Assembly: GCF_000026365.1 (NCBI RefSeq)
Contig: NC_012995.1
Coordinates: forward strand, 932,501-996,500
Length of the DNA: 64,000 nt
DNA from: Zygosaccharomyces rouxii
Lineage: Eukaryota; Ascomycota; Saccharomycetes; Saccharomycetales; Saccharomycetaceae
Direction of reading: 5' to 3'
Shown one piece after another: positions 1-9,469 of this stretch. The position numbers and the translations under genes were made by a program. The notes under the pieces are model-generated. The model was given only the letters and a program-made list of their open reading frames with translations. It did not search any database and was not told the origin of the DNA. How positions within the stretch are numbered: position 1 is the stretch's first letter; every line of letters begins with the position of its first letter.

Positions 1-1427
1 ATCCTCCTCTCAGCCAATGCAATCCATTTGGCGACTACTTGAGCCGATCTATGCTGTCTACGTTCTGAATATTTTTTCCAAATGGCTTGATGACGTCTTT
101 CAGCAAACCTACAATTTTCCAATATTACAGTCGCTAGTGGGAAAATTTGTTCTTGAGTATAACCAGAATAATAGATATGTTTCAAGGTCCATTCATTACA
201 ACCCAGAATAATTCTACTGAGGAAATATGCACCCGTTGCTAACCAGCTTGGTGGAGCTGCAACTAACTTAGAATCCATCGTTGTTGTTTCTAAAAGATAT
301 TTGGCTAAAGTCCTAGTATCGTATTCATAATCATCGGCTTTACTAATCCTTCTTAAAAATGAAAAGGGACCTGGCCAACCAATTTCAAAATCTAACGTAT
401 CAATCATGAATTTCTCAGCTTTAACGATATCTTCCTTTGTATAGGCATGGTCTAACATGTAAACGATGTCATTTAACGTTGGACAATTAATTTCTTCATA
501 TTTAGCTGCCACAAATAACGCGGCTGCCCCCACAAGTTGAAATCTGTTTAATGTAACAGTTTTCCTCGAAAGAAACCTATCAATGATATTAACAGTCAAA
601 TAAAGAGTTTCAGGTAATAACTGAAATCTGGAGTGTACTTGAATAATCCAATCTATTAGTGTACTTCTATAGGACCATTTTAATTCTGGTTGTATATCCA
701 TGTAGGAGGGATTCGGCCTATATTTCATTTCTAATTCTCTTAGATATTCAAATATTTCGGTACTAAGCTCTGAAACCATAACCACGTCATAAGTATCATC
801 ATCTAATGGATCTGGCGAATCACGATGATATTCTCTAAAGGCTTGATCTAAAATAGCCTCACTTCTTTCATTAAAGACAGGTGACAGAGGTTCATTACTG
901 TCATCATCGCTGTCATCATCATCATCTTCCTCATCTTCCTCCTCCTCCTCATCATCATCCTCATTCACCTCCGTTTGATCTTCCACTACAGCATCCGCAT
1001 GCTCATTTCCTATCATTTCATTTCTCTTTAAAACGTCAACATATACCTCCGATTGATCTACCGATCGTTGTACCTTATGTTGCGATTGCAATTGTTTATT
1101 TTCCAATTCATCGATTGCAACATACCTCTCATTTCTACCCATACTTGCACGTTTAGGTCCCCCATTTTCTACTGTTGATGTTGTTGCTAATTGCTTTACA
1201 GAAGCATTATTAATATACATCCTATTAGAAACTTGTGAGGTAACATCGCTTAATGCTACCCTGTGCTGCTGAAATGGCGCATGCTGATGTTGATGTGCTT
1301 GTTGATTTTGGCCTTGTCTCTGCTTGTAATGAGCCATTGCAATTCCTACATCGCCATATTCGGTGTTTTCATTTTCCTTTGCATATTCCTGAGGTGCTGA
1401 ACTAGTCGAATGAGAACTGTAGTGCAT
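1..1427 (-). CDS. CLB3: B-type cyclin, CLB3/CLB4 type (partial, C-terminus beyond window)
   Basis: This is a mitotic B-type cyclin that would activate the Cdc28 (CDK1) kinase for spindle and S/G2-phase functions. About 475 codons are present; the end lies beyond base 1. The cyclin box begins near residue 215, with YRSTLIDWIIQVHSRFQLLP and later FVAAKYEEINCPTLND typical of the family. The N-terminus holds a KEN box (residues 17-19) and a destruction-box-like RVALSDVT (56-63), both signals for APC/C-driven degradation. A long Asp/Glu run covers residues about 152-175. The start at 1427 is the first ATG after an in-frame TAA. In S. cerevisiae CLB3 (YDL155W) lies beside CMR1 and CLB4 (YLR210W) beside the PNP1/SEC13 region. 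Both neighbourhoods occur here, so this is probably the unduplicated ancestor of the pair. The open frame is missed by ORF finders that need a stop codon. Confidence 0.93.
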   Translation of the reverse strand, partial: MHYSSHSTSSAPQEYAKENENTEYGDVGIAMAHYKQRQGQNQQAHQHQHAPFQQHRVALSDVTSQVSNRMYINNASVKQLATTSTVENGGPKRASMGRNERYVAIDELENKQLQSQHKVQRSVDQSEVYVDVLKRNEMIGNEHADAVVEDQTEVNEDDDEEEEEDEEDDDDDSDDDSNEPLSPVFNERSEAILDQAFREYHRDSPDPLDDDTYDVVMVSELSTEIFEYLRELEMKYRPNPSYMDIQPELKWSYRSTLIDWIIQVHSRFQLLPETLYLTVNIIDRFLSRKTVTLNRFQLVGAAALFVAAKYEEINCPTLNDIVYMLDHAYTKEDIVKAEKFMIDTLDFEIGWPGPFSFLRRISKADDYEYDTRTLAKYLLETTTMDSKLVAAPPSWLATGAYFLSRIILGCNEWTLKHIYYSGYTQEQIFPLATVILENCRFAERRHQAIWKKYSERRQHRSAQVVAKWIALAERR

Positions 1428-1950
1428 CTCAATCCCCTTATCTATTAAACCTTAGGTGTTCTCAGTTTTTGAATCCACAAGTATTTCCCGATGCAAATTA
1501 ATACACTTCAACAACCTTTTCTCTCTAGAAGGAGAGTAGAAAAAGGCTAAAATAAAAATGCAGAGGGCAGAGAAAAGGGTCTTTTCAAAAATCTCTGGAA
1601 GAGCCTTTTAGTTATATTGAGAACCTCAACAAGTCGCTGTTTCTGAAACTTCTTTTGCGAACCTCTTTATTTTTTTACCTTCTTTTCAACTTCCTTCGAC
1701 CTTTCGGTTTACAAAAACAAAAACTAACTGGGCAAAACGAAAACATTGAAAAACTTCAGTAGTTTGAGAAACAAAAATAATTGGAAAGATAAATAAAAAC
1801 ATGTACAACGCGATTCTCATTCCCATTGAAATCGTAGTTGTTTTTGTTTTTATTTGCTTCTGCAGCTATCAATTGATTTGATACGATCAAATGAATCAAT
1901 GGATCAATGAATCGATGAGTGAATCGACCTGATAACGCCAATACAGTTCC
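1428..1950. other. Cyclin gene upstream region
   Basis: This 523-base spacer lies between the cyclin start and the CMR1 stop and should hold the cyclin promoter. It contains AT-rich and pyrimidine-rich stretches. A 61-codon ORF on the minus strand (1756-1941) shows no recognisable family and is probably chance. I see no RNA gene. Confidence 0.6.
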
Positions 1951-3483
1951 TTAATCTTGCTTCTCTTGATTTGTAAATAAAAACGCTTTACCGCTTGAAT
2001 TACCTCCCACAATGCAATTGCTTAAGGGGTGCCACGCAAGAACTGCTGGCACAGTTGCGGTCCTCAAATGAGCCAACTGCTGACCTTGTGAATCGTAAAT
2101 ATCGATTGCTCTTTTCATGTTCGCTATTGCGAAAACGTCTCTATTGGGTTTGAACTTTGCCTTTAAGATACTGGTCCATCTACCACTTTGACAGTTATGC
2201 TTTATGGTGAGCCGTGGCTGTAATTCGCTTGCTAGTTGGGAACCGTTGTTATTCATATCAAACAGCCTAATAGTATCGTCATAACCATTACACACTAGTG
2301 TGTCGTCTGTTGGTGAAAATGAGACTGCTGATACGCTTAACCTGGAATCATAAGTAGATACCAATCCTAACGAAGGAAAATCCTCATATGAAATCCAATC
2401 TGGGTTATCAACGGTAGTTCTCAAATCCCAAATTTTCAAGGTTCGATCTAATGAGCCTGTAGCGATTTGGTAAGGTCTTTTAGGATCAACATCCATTGAT
2501 CCAATTTTTTTATCTGAAAGTCTTTTGAAGTTAAAATTTTTGGATGGTTCTCTGAGGTCCAATGAGGTAAATTCACCACTAAGGGTGGTTAAATGTAAGA
2601 GGTTCAGATCATCGTAGCTAAATTTGCAATCCGATACCCCGAGAGGATCATCGTATTCATTGGTTAAGTTGGTGATTTGTGTGGATTGCATAGTGTTTAG
2701 ATCAATGCTTCGTATGAATCCATCATAAGATGCCGCCAACAGTTTGGAAGTATCGCTAGGGAAACAATCCAGTCTACCAACGTTCTTAGAGAATAGCTGA
2801 ACTCTTGTAATATCGGGTTCCTCATCTTCATCCGGTGTTCCCTCTTTGACGTTCCATAGACCAAGATTACCAGTAGTGTCACCTGCAATAATCAATTTTT
2901 GGTCTAGCGAAGGGTGGAAACACATTGCAGATATACGTTCGTAGACCAACTTGATATCGTTGGGTTCAAATACATCGTATGGTTGTAAATCGAATTCTCT
3001 CTGTAGATCACTATCCACCTTCTGGTGCTTTTTAATCTCTTGAAAGAAATCACCACTCGAGAAATTGACCCTTGCATATTTATCCAGCAATGAGGATTCC
3101 TCTTCATCTTTAATCAAATCACTCAGTTTGATATCACCAATAATTCTAGTGTCCTTAACCTCATCCACAAGCTCCTTGTCTGGGGACCCCATCTTCAACA
3201 ATTCATTGTCATTCACATTAGGGACCCCTTTTCCTTCAGCGTTCTCACCTCTAATTCTTCTGGATCTACGCGTAGGAATCTTTTCAGCCCTTGGCGATTC
3301 ACTCTTCTTACCATTAGTATCTCCTGCAGTCTTCTTCTTCTTCTTTTGAGGCCTATGTTCATCTAATCCTGATTCTTTCTTCACTTGATTAGCGGCTCCA
3401 CTGAGGTTCAACTTCTTGAGTAAATCATTGTTCCTCTTGATATTCTCTAATCTTTTCTTTTGAAACGAAGATAGCTCTGACAT
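1951..3483 (-). CDS. CMR1: CMR1, WD40-repeat DNA damage-associated protein
   Basis: The orthologue of yeast YDL156W, a nuclear WD40 protein that binds damaged DNA and collects in an intranuclear quality-control compartment under replication stress. The 510-residue product is close to the S. cerevisiae length (about 522). The N-terminus is basic, with RPQKKKKK and RRSRRIRG segments suited to nuclear import or DNA binding. WD40 blades fill about residues 180-505, for example [15 protein letters not shown]. The ORF extends to 3486 only through a TTG; the first ATG at 3483 gives MSELSSF. It is divergent from the YDL157C-like gene across 167 bases. That spacer contains an MCB-like ACGCG core at 3576-3580, which would fit G1/S expression, but this is weak evidence. 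Confidence 0.95.
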   Translation of the reverse strand: MSELSSFQKKRLENIKRNNDLLKKLNLSGAANQVKKESGLDEHRPQKKKKKTAGDTNGKKSESPRAEKIPTRRSRRIRGENAEGKGVPNVNDNELLKMGSPDKELVDEVKDTRIIGDIKLSDLIKDEEESSLLDKYARVNFSSGDFFQEIKKHQKVDSDLQREFDLQPYDVFEPNDIKLVYERISAMCFHPSLDQKLIIAGDTTGNLGLWNVKEGTPDEDEEPDITRVQLFSKNVGRLDCFPSDTSKLLAASYDGFIRSIDLNTMQSTQITNLTNEYDDPLGVSDCKFSYDDLNLLHLTTLSGEFTSLDLREPSKNFNFKRLSDKKIGSMDVDPKRPYQIATGSLDRTLKIWDLRTTVDNPDWISYEDFPSLGLVSTYDSRLSVSAVSFSPTDDTLVCNGYDDTIRLFDMNNNGSQLASELQPRLTIKHNCQSGRWTSILKAKFKPNRDVFAIANMKRAIDIYDSQGQQLAHLRTATVPAVLAWHPLSNCIVGGNSSGKAFLFTNQEKQD

Positions 3484-3650
3484 CAATCTCTAACTTTTCT
3501 TGGTCTTAGTGATACTTCTTATTACTAGATGGTATAGTAAACCAAGAGTCTTGGGCAGCTTTACGTGTTCTCGAAACGCGCATTCATCTACTAGTAATAA
3601 TAATGATGATGTTGATAATGACGAAGAGCCAAAGAAATTAGTTCTTCAAG

Positions 3651-3971
3651 ATGTCTAATATCATTGACGTTTTCAATCCACGACCCAATCGTGAACTCAG
3701 TGAACAGGAGACTATGGACTGTCTTCCCTGTCAAGTCATGAGTTCACTCTTTGCACTTGGATTTGGTGGATATCTTGCAACTGGACAACCATTTAAGTAT
3801 ACGGACAAGGAACGCGGACAAGGTATTACTTTAGCTGAATTCGAGAAACGTAATCCTCTGTGGTGGAAATACAGTTTACGGGGATTTGGCTCTGTATTGA
3901 TAACCTTCGGTATCGTCAGAGGTACAGAGGGATGGATTTGGAATAAGGACAAGAAATACAAGAAGTTTTAG
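3651..3971 (+). CDS. YDL157C-like small mitochondrial membrane protein (DMAC1-like)
   Basis: A 106-residue protein orthologous by position and content to S. cerevisiae YDL157C, a small mitochondrial protein of unclear role. The segment DCLPCQVMSSLFALGFGGYL pairs a CxxC-like cysteine motif with a hydrophobic, probably membrane-spanning helix. It resembles metazoan DMAC1/TMEM261, a complex I assembly factor. These yeasts lack complex I, so that function cannot be transferred. A second hydrophobic stretch (LRGFGSVLITFGIV) lies near the C-terminus. It starts at a clear ATG and converges on STE7 with 101 bases between the stop codons. Confidence 0.8.
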   Translation: MSNIIDVFNPRPNRELSEQETMDCLPCQVMSSLFALGFGGYLATGQPFKYTDKERGQGITLAEFEKRNPLWWKYSLRGFGSVLITFGIVRGTEGWIWNKDKKYKKF

Positions 3972-4072
3972 AACGAACAAGCACATGTAAATGGTTTTCT
4001 AACTTCTTTAACCCTAATGTCTATATATCTATATGTATATATTAATTAATGAAATAAACTAAAAGAAGTGCT

Positions 4073-5617
4073 TCACGACCGCCTTGCTGTTGTAGCAGCT
4101 TCTGCGGCTTTCTCTAATTGTTTCTGTTCAAGTTTTACACGTTCATTATCTTCACGTCTAATCTGTTTATCCTCCCTTATCCTTACTTTAACCTTTTTAC
4201 ACCAGTGTTTATAATCCTTATCTCTTGATTTGTACATGTTTATGAAATCGTGGCATAACAATTCTTGTATCGACGACCTTTGAGATTCCTCTTTAACGCA
4301 ACATCTATTAACAAAGTCAATCATTTCCTTCGGGAATTCATAACCTTGTCCCTGTGGTAATTTCGGAGATGGCTCATTGACAATTCTCTGTAAAAGATCT
4401 AATATACCATCAGGAGTGTCATTATGACCACCTAATGGGAATTCGCCCGTTACCAATTCAATAATTACAAGACCCAGTGACCAAACGTCACCCTTTATCG
4501 AGTAAACGTTCCCCTGTATACGTTCAGGCGACATATATGTTGAGGTACCAACAAAGGTATCGGCAATCGAATTAATCAATTTTTTGGAAACTCCAAAATC
4601 GCAAATTTTAACTTGACCTTTACTATTAATCAAGACATTCGAGGGTTTAATATCTCGATGAATAATTTTATAACGTTCATAAAGGTATAATAGCCCGTTT
4701 AATACGCCATTGGAAATCTTTGAAATGACTAATCCATTAAACCAAGGTACAGCTCTACTTGATGTATGTCTTGCCACATACCTTTTGTAAACTGAAAGAA
4801 TCTTATCCAGAGATCCACAATTCATATATTCCATCAGTATGATGATTTCATTATTACTTGCGTGTGTATAATATGCACCGTAAAACGAAACTATATTATC
4901 ATGCATGTGAACACTTTTCATAATGGTTAATTCTCTAACCAGTTGATTTACTACTAAATGATTATTATTTTCAACGGGAATAGTTTTCTTGGCAACAATT
5001 CTAGAGTCAGGTACATGTAACGCCTTTATAACTGTACCTGAATTTCCCGAACCGATCTTCCCCAACTGAACCAGATTGTCTAATTTGATCGAATTGCCCG
5101 TAGTACCACTTGTACTTGAATCACTATTCCTGAAAATCGAAGATTTCGACAATTCGCCCTCTGGTAATCCCACAGATACCTCTTCATCCATCGGGGTAAA
5201 TACATGATTAAGACTTGTAGTAGTGGATGGTGACGAATTAGTTGGACTACTAACTACAAAAGACTGTTGTACCATCCCCAAACCCTCATTACTACCATTT
5301 CTATTCTCGTTCTTCAGGTCGAGTGCTGAGTTATTGTTTAAATGAATCTTACCTTTGAATCCCCTTCGGAGATATAGATTACTTGCATCATTTTTGGGGA
5401 AATTTAATTTACCTGATGACGATGAGGAAGATGATCCAAGTCTTATATTATTCATGTCATGTAAATTTTCATTGCTACTGCCATGCTCCTGTGCACTGGT
5501 CGTTATTTCACATCCATACGCATTCCCATCAATTGCATTCTGTGGTAACGCCAACTGCTTAAGATTCCGTTTCTTCTGGGTCCTACCATGGAAAAGGCTC
5601 GGTGCTTGAAAATTCAT
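4073..5617 (-). CDS. STE7: STE7, MAP kinase kinase of the mating and filamentation pathways
   Basis: A dual-specificity MAPKK that receives signal from Ste11 and phosphorylates Fus3/Kss1-type MAP kinases in pheromone and filamentous-growth signalling. The 514 residues match the usual length (515). The kinase domain begins near residue 184 with LGKIGSGNSGTV, followed by the ATP lysine in VAKKTI, the catalytic IIHRDIKPSNVLI and the DFG motif. The activation loop has S350 and T354 in SIADT, the expected Ste11 phosphosites (S359/T363 in S. cerevisiae). The N-terminus carries a MAPK docking motif, KKRNLKQLALP (15-25), with a basic cluster followed by LxL. The intervening 130 or so residues are Ser/Asn-rich. 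It starts at ATG 5617 and is divergent from DHH1 across a 1.5-kb spacer. Confidence 0.96.
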   Translation of the reverse strand: MNFQAPSLFHGRTQKKRNLKQLALPQNAIDGNAYGCEITTSAQEHGSSNENLHDMNNIRLGSSSSSSSGKLNFPKNDASNLYLRRGFKGKIHLNNNSALDLKNENRNGSNEGLGMVQQSFVVSSPTNSSPSTTTSLNHVFTPMDEEVSVGLPEGELSKSSIFRNSDSSTSGTTGNSIKLDNLVQLGKIGSGNSGTVIKALHVPDSRIVAKKTIPVENNNHLVVNQLVRELTIMKSVHMHDNIVSFYGAYYTHASNNEIIILMEYMNCGSLDKILSVYKRYVARHTSSRAVPWFNGLVISKISNGVLNGLLYLYERYKIIHRDIKPSNVLINSKGQVKICDFGVSKKLINSIADTFVGTSTYMSPERIQGNVYSIKGDVWSLGLVIIELVTGEFPLGGHNDTPDGILDLLQRIVNEPSPKLPQGQGYEFPKEMIDFVNRCCVKEESQRSSIQELLCHDFINMYKSRDKDYKHWCKKVKVRIREDKQIRREDNERVKLEQKQLEKAAEAATTARRS

Positions 5618-7112
5618 TGGAAATGATTTATCTCTTTAGTCTACTATCGAGAATTATTCCTTTATAGCTTTCTTTTCTTTTTTTACTCTTTTCCTTTTCT
5701 TTTCAACCTTGAAACCAATCTAGCGATTCAATACCATAGAATGAAGAGAATATCCAGATATCTCTATTGCAAAACTCTATTACCTGTATCCGATTGTGTG
5801 TATGCGTATTACGCCGTCTTATTGTAATTGCTGCAGTCCTTCTATATATATTAAGAGGCTCGTGTGGCACTTTAAGGACTTCGGAAAAACCCATTCGGAT
5901 CCAAAGGAAAAATTAAAATAGAATATGAAAGTTGTCCGGCATACAGCTTAAACCGGACAGATGTAAAAAATTGAATCAAATGTATATTCAAGCAAATATC
6001 GTAATAATGCTCGTGGCATTAGATATTATGAGAACTTGGAGTATTGCGCCAGATCAAACTGATTTTGGAGTCACAAAATGGCTAGGCGGGCTTTTCTCCC
6101 GTCTTAATACGTCCAAAACTGCACTAGAAGCTTGAATTTGGGAGATTTTTCAAATCCTCAAACCGTATCTTGACGTAAGTAATGCATCTGTTCCCCGATT
6201 ACAACGGATCGAGTGTGAATTGCTATCGCAGTTCCTTTCATTCGGTAGATTCTACCTTTGTTCGGTACATTTAGATTTACCGATCTCCCAGTAGTCACGG
6301 GAACGCATCGTGAGATGAGCTCGAAGTTTAAATCTTGGCAAGGATAGAGACCGTAGAAAGAATGGTACAGTCTTCAATGGATTTCTCACACCTTGGAAAT
6401 TGAATTAATGATTTTTTTTTACTCGGAAATCCACCAGCATTGCAGCAGTATTCCGCTATTGTTCCATCAGTAATCTTATTGTTTCTATTACTTTGCATTC
6501 ATGCTAAAAAATTGAGTAAAAGTGAGAGTCAATCGACCCATTGCCGGCGCTGGTATAACTCAGCTCAACATTAGCTGACGGAGTCCGGTTTAATGTCAAA
6601 AGAGATCTATAAAGATGCAGAAGCAATCACACGTGACATGACGTCACATACTCAAATACAAAAGCACGTGACCAAGATGCACGTGGCAGTGTCCGATAAG
6701 TACCCCGGTATGTCCGGATTATCTGTTACCCTGACTCAAAAAAAAATTATCGATAATTTTTCAACAGGAAAAGGAGAAAGGAAAAAGGAAGTGAAGCAAA
6801 AGAATATTAAGATTGTGACACACACACACCTAGATAGAATACACATATAATCATAGACTAAAGACCCTCTATTCAAGAATCTAACGATTATTTTTACAAC
6901 TATTATCGTTGTTCAATTGTTTAATGCAAAAAGAAGAGATTTCGGCGCTTTGATAAAACAACTTTCATTTCTTTTTGTCACTCAATTATTCACCGAAGTC
7001 GATTGAATCTGAGCGAATAATAGAAGAAGAACCAATACATTTCAACTTTCAATCCATAAGTGATTTTATATTCTATCCGTGTTATCCCTAAGAAATACCT
7101 AATATAAACAAC
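5618..7112. other. Long STE7-DHH1 divergent intergenic region
   Basis: A 1,495-base spacer, unusually long for this window. Short ORFs at 5703-5894, 5932-6135 and 6593-6850 match nothing I recognise, and the second lacks an ATG. The region holds TGTCCGG/CCGGACA copies (5933-5939, 5953-5959, 6711-6717), a cluster of CACGTG sites with a TGACGTCA, and a TATATATA stretch near 5849. One ATG lies in the probable DHH1 leader (6924). I see no tRNA A/B-box pair. An unannotated non-coding RNA is possible but not shown. Confidence 0.6.
6630..6685. promoter_or_regulatory. Cluster of three CACGTG E-boxes and one TGACGTCA
   Basis: CACGTG occurs at 6630-6635, 6665-6670 and 6680-6685. A perfect palindromic TGACGTCA lies at 6639-6646. 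These are known cores for Cbf1/Pho4-type bHLH factors and for CRE-binding bZIP factors (Sko1/Aca type). The cluster is about 430 bases upstream of DHH1 and about 1 kb from STE7, so DHH1 is the likelier target. Binding is inferred from the motifs only. Confidence 0.5.
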
Positions 7113-8684
7113 ATGAGTCAAGAAGATTGGACATCTCAACTAAAAAAACCCACAAAGGATACGAGACCTCAAACAGATGATGTTTTGAATACGAAAGGTA
7201 ATACTTTTGAAGATTTTTTCTTAAAAAGAGAGCTACTAATGGGTATATTTGAAGCAGGTTTTGAAAAACCATCCCCAATTCAAGAAGAATCAATTCCAGT
7301 AGCACTTGCAGGGAGAGATATTCTAGCCAGAGCTAAGAATGGTACTGGTAAAACTGCAGCATTTGTTATTCCAACATTAGAAAAAGTGAAACCAAAGATT
7401 AATAAAATTCAAGCATTGATCATGGTTCCAACAAGAGAATTAGCATTACAAACTTCTCAGGTGGTGCGTACTTTAGGTAAGCATTGTGGAGTCTCCTGTA
7501 TGGTTACCACTGGTGGTACCAACTTGAGAGATGATATCTTGAGATTAAACGAAACTGTTCACGTTCTTGTAGGGACTCCAGGTAGAGTATTGGATTTAGC
7601 ATCAAGAAAAGTGGCAGATTTAAGCGAATGTTCACTATTCGTTATGGATGAAGCTGATAAAATGCTTTCGCGTGATTTCAAAACTATCATCGAACAAATC
7701 TTAATCTTTCTACCACCACAACATCAGTCACTTTTGTTTAGTGCAACTTTCCCTATAACGGTTAAGGAATTTATGGTTAAGCATTTACACAAACCTTATG
7801 AAATTAATTTGATGGAGGAATTAACTTTAAAGGGTATTACCCAATATTACGCCTTTGTGGAAGAAAGGCAAAAATTACATTGTTTGAATACACTTTTCTC
7901 CAAATTACAAGTTAATCAAGCCATTATCTTTTGTAATTCGACAAACCGTGTCGAATTGTTAGCCAAAAAGATCACAGATTTAGGTTATTCATGCTATTAT
8001 TCTCATGCTAGAATGAGGCAACAAGAGAGAAATAAAGTTTTCCACGAATTCCGTCAAGGTAAAGTGCGTACCCTGGTATGCTCTGATCTTTTAACTCGTG
8101 GTATTGATATCCAAGCCGTCAATGTTGTTATTAATTTTGATTTCCCCAAGACAGCAGAAACTTACCTGCATCGTATCGGTAGATCAGGTAGATTCGGTCA
8201 TTTAGGTCTTGCAATCAATCTAATTAATTGGAATGATCGTTTCAACCTTTACAAAATTGAACAAGAATTGGGCACAGAAATTGCCGCTATTCCTGCCACT
8301 ATTGATAAATCCTTATACGTTGCCGAAGATGTATCCACAGTGCCAACACCATTCCCATTACAACAACAATCGTTACCACAACAGCAACATCAACAACAAC
8401 CACAGCAACAACCACAGTACGGTTCACCAGCACAAAGCTTTACACCTCAAAGTTTTGCTCAGCAGCTAACACCACAAGGTTTAGCACCTCAAGGCTTGGC
8501 TGCCGCTCAAAATTTATCGCCTCAAGGTTTGGCTCCCCAGGGTTTGGCACCACAAGCTTTATCACCACAAGCTCTAACCAATGGGTTACCTCAAGGTATC
8601 CCACAAGGTCTAGCGCAGGGCTTACCACAAGGTATTATGGCACAAGGTATTCCCCCAAACTTTGCTGCTCCACCACACTATTGA
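7113..8684 (+). CDS. DHH1: DHH1, DEAD-box RNA helicase of mRNA decay (DDX6 family)
   Basis: A cytoplasmic DEAD-box ATPase that promotes translational repression and decapping and is a core P-body component. The 523 residues compare with about 506 in S. cerevisiae. The RecA-like core is near identical to the DDX6 family: AKNGTGKT Walker [21 protein letters not shown] at 179-182, [14 protein letters not shown] and [10 protein letters not shown]. From about residue 415 the protein becomes a Gln/Pro-rich tail with imperfect PQGLA repeats, a low-complexity region expected to support condensate formation. ATG at 7113 follows an A-rich leader. In S. cerevisiae it lies between STE7 and MHF2/ENT1. Here PNP1, SEC13 and HRD3, from the sister block, are inserted. 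Confidence 0.97.
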   Translation: MSQEDWTSQLKKPTKDTRPQTDDVLNTKGNTFEDFFLKRELLMGIFEAGFEKPSPIQEESIPVALAGRDILARAKNGTGKTAAFVIPTLEKVKPKINKIQALIMVPTRELALQTSQVVRTLGKHCGVSCMVTTGGTNLRDDILRLNETVHVLVGTPGRVLDLASRKVADLSECSLFVMDEADKMLSRDFKTIIEQILIFLPPQHQSLLFSATFPITVKEFMVKHLHKPYEINLMEELTLKGITQYYAFVEERQKLHCLNTLFSKLQVNQAIIFCNSTNRVELLAKKITDLGYSCYYSHARMRQQERNKVFHEFRQGKVRTLVCSDLLTRGIDIQAVNVVINFDFPKTAETYLHRIGRSGRFGHLGLAINLINWNDRFNLYKIEQELGTEIAAIPATIDKSLYVAEDVSTVPTPFPLQQQSLPQQQHQQQPQQQPQYGSPAQSFTPQSFAQQLTPQGLAPQGLAAAQNLSPQGLAPQGLAPQALSPQALTNGLPQGIPQGLAQGLPQGIMAQGIPPNFAAPPHY

Positions 8685-9006
8685 AATGATTTGATTAATT
8701 TTATTTTTTTCTCTTTTATTTGTTTTTATTTTTTTGCATGAAACGGGCGTGTATTCTTTTCTGGAAGGAACTTCCAATGATGTTTTTATTATTCACCGGT
8801 GCCCTTACTACCAGATATTATTATTTTATTACAAGAAAGGTTGTTAACAAATCGATAGCGAACGAAGGAATTGATACACAAGGGGAAGAAGTAAGGTTCT
8901 TGAGGAATTGATGTGACAACGAATTTAGATAAGCGAACTAGTGTTTGACAAAATGATTAAAAAAGAGAAAAAAAAAACCTGAGGAAAGGTCTAAGTTGAA
9001 GTTAAT

Positions 9007-9009
<3 letters not shown>

Positions 9010-9041
<32 letters not shown>
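9010..9041 (+). repeat. Poly(A) tract, 32 bases
   Basis: An uninterrupted run of 32 A residues in the DHH1-PNP1 spacer. Such tracts disfavour nucleosomes and are prone to length change; the exact length may include sequencing error. Confidence 0.9.
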
Positions 9042-9043
<2 letters not shown>

Positions 9044-9338
9044 AAAAGTAAAAAATTCAAAAAAAATAACAAAGTGAATCAAGAAAGATGTAAGGAGGAC
9101 CAAAAAGACGATGCGAAGATTCAGATGGGGTGCGTCTGTAGGTTAACCAATCCAGGAAACTTGTCGGCATGCCATCATAGAAGTCTGAGAAAGATACAAC
9201 ATGGATTTTTTTTTTTTTTTTTTTTTTCTCCAGCAACAGGAATAGTATAAGTGTGGTGATTACAGTACCATATTATTCTCACTATTTTCTATGTTATTTA
9301 TATAACAGCCAATTTTAATACTATTCCATTAAATTTGT

Positions 9339-9341
<3 letters not shown>

Positions 9342-9379
<38 letters not shown>
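9342..9379 (+). repeat. Poly(T) tract, 38 bases
   Basis: An uninterrupted run of 38 T residues ending about 90 bases upstream of the PNP1 ATG. It is the longest homopolymer I saw in the window. It probably acts as a nucleosome-free poly(dA:dT) promoter element. Confidence 0.9.
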
Positions 9380-9469
9380 CGCTCGACGTTATCAGACTTC
9401 GGTATCAAATACAAAAGTCAACACTTGAGCTTATCACAACAAGTAAGTAAAACCCAATAGAAACCAACC

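Larger units (their letters stand above)
8685..9469. other. DHH1-PNP1 spacer with long homopolymer tracts
   Basis: A 785-base spacer holding the DHH1 3' end and the PNP1 promoter. It is dominated by homopolymers: A32 at 9010-9041, T22 at 9206-9227 and T38 at 9342-9379. ORFs at 8720-8911 and 8996-9250 are short; the first begins at TTG and the second runs through the poly-A tract. I do not believe either is a gene. Confidence 0.6.

Noticed and set aside
881..1156. His/Pro-rich 91-codon ORF at the cyclin locus
   Set aside because: It is the antisense reading of the cyclin acidic stretch (GAT/GAG repeats read as ATC/CTC).
1756..1941. 61-codon ORF upstream of the cyclin gene
   Set aside because: Repetitive ATGAATCAATGGATCAATG-type sequence, no family resemblance.
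5878..5895. TTCGGAAAAA resembling the reverse of centromere element CDEIII
   Set aside because: The rest of the 25-base CDEIII consensus, an AT-rich CDEII and a suitably spaced CDEI are missing.
8720..9250. Two small ORFs between DHH1 and PNP1
   Set aside because: One begins at TTG and the other is mostly poly-Lys from the A32 tract.
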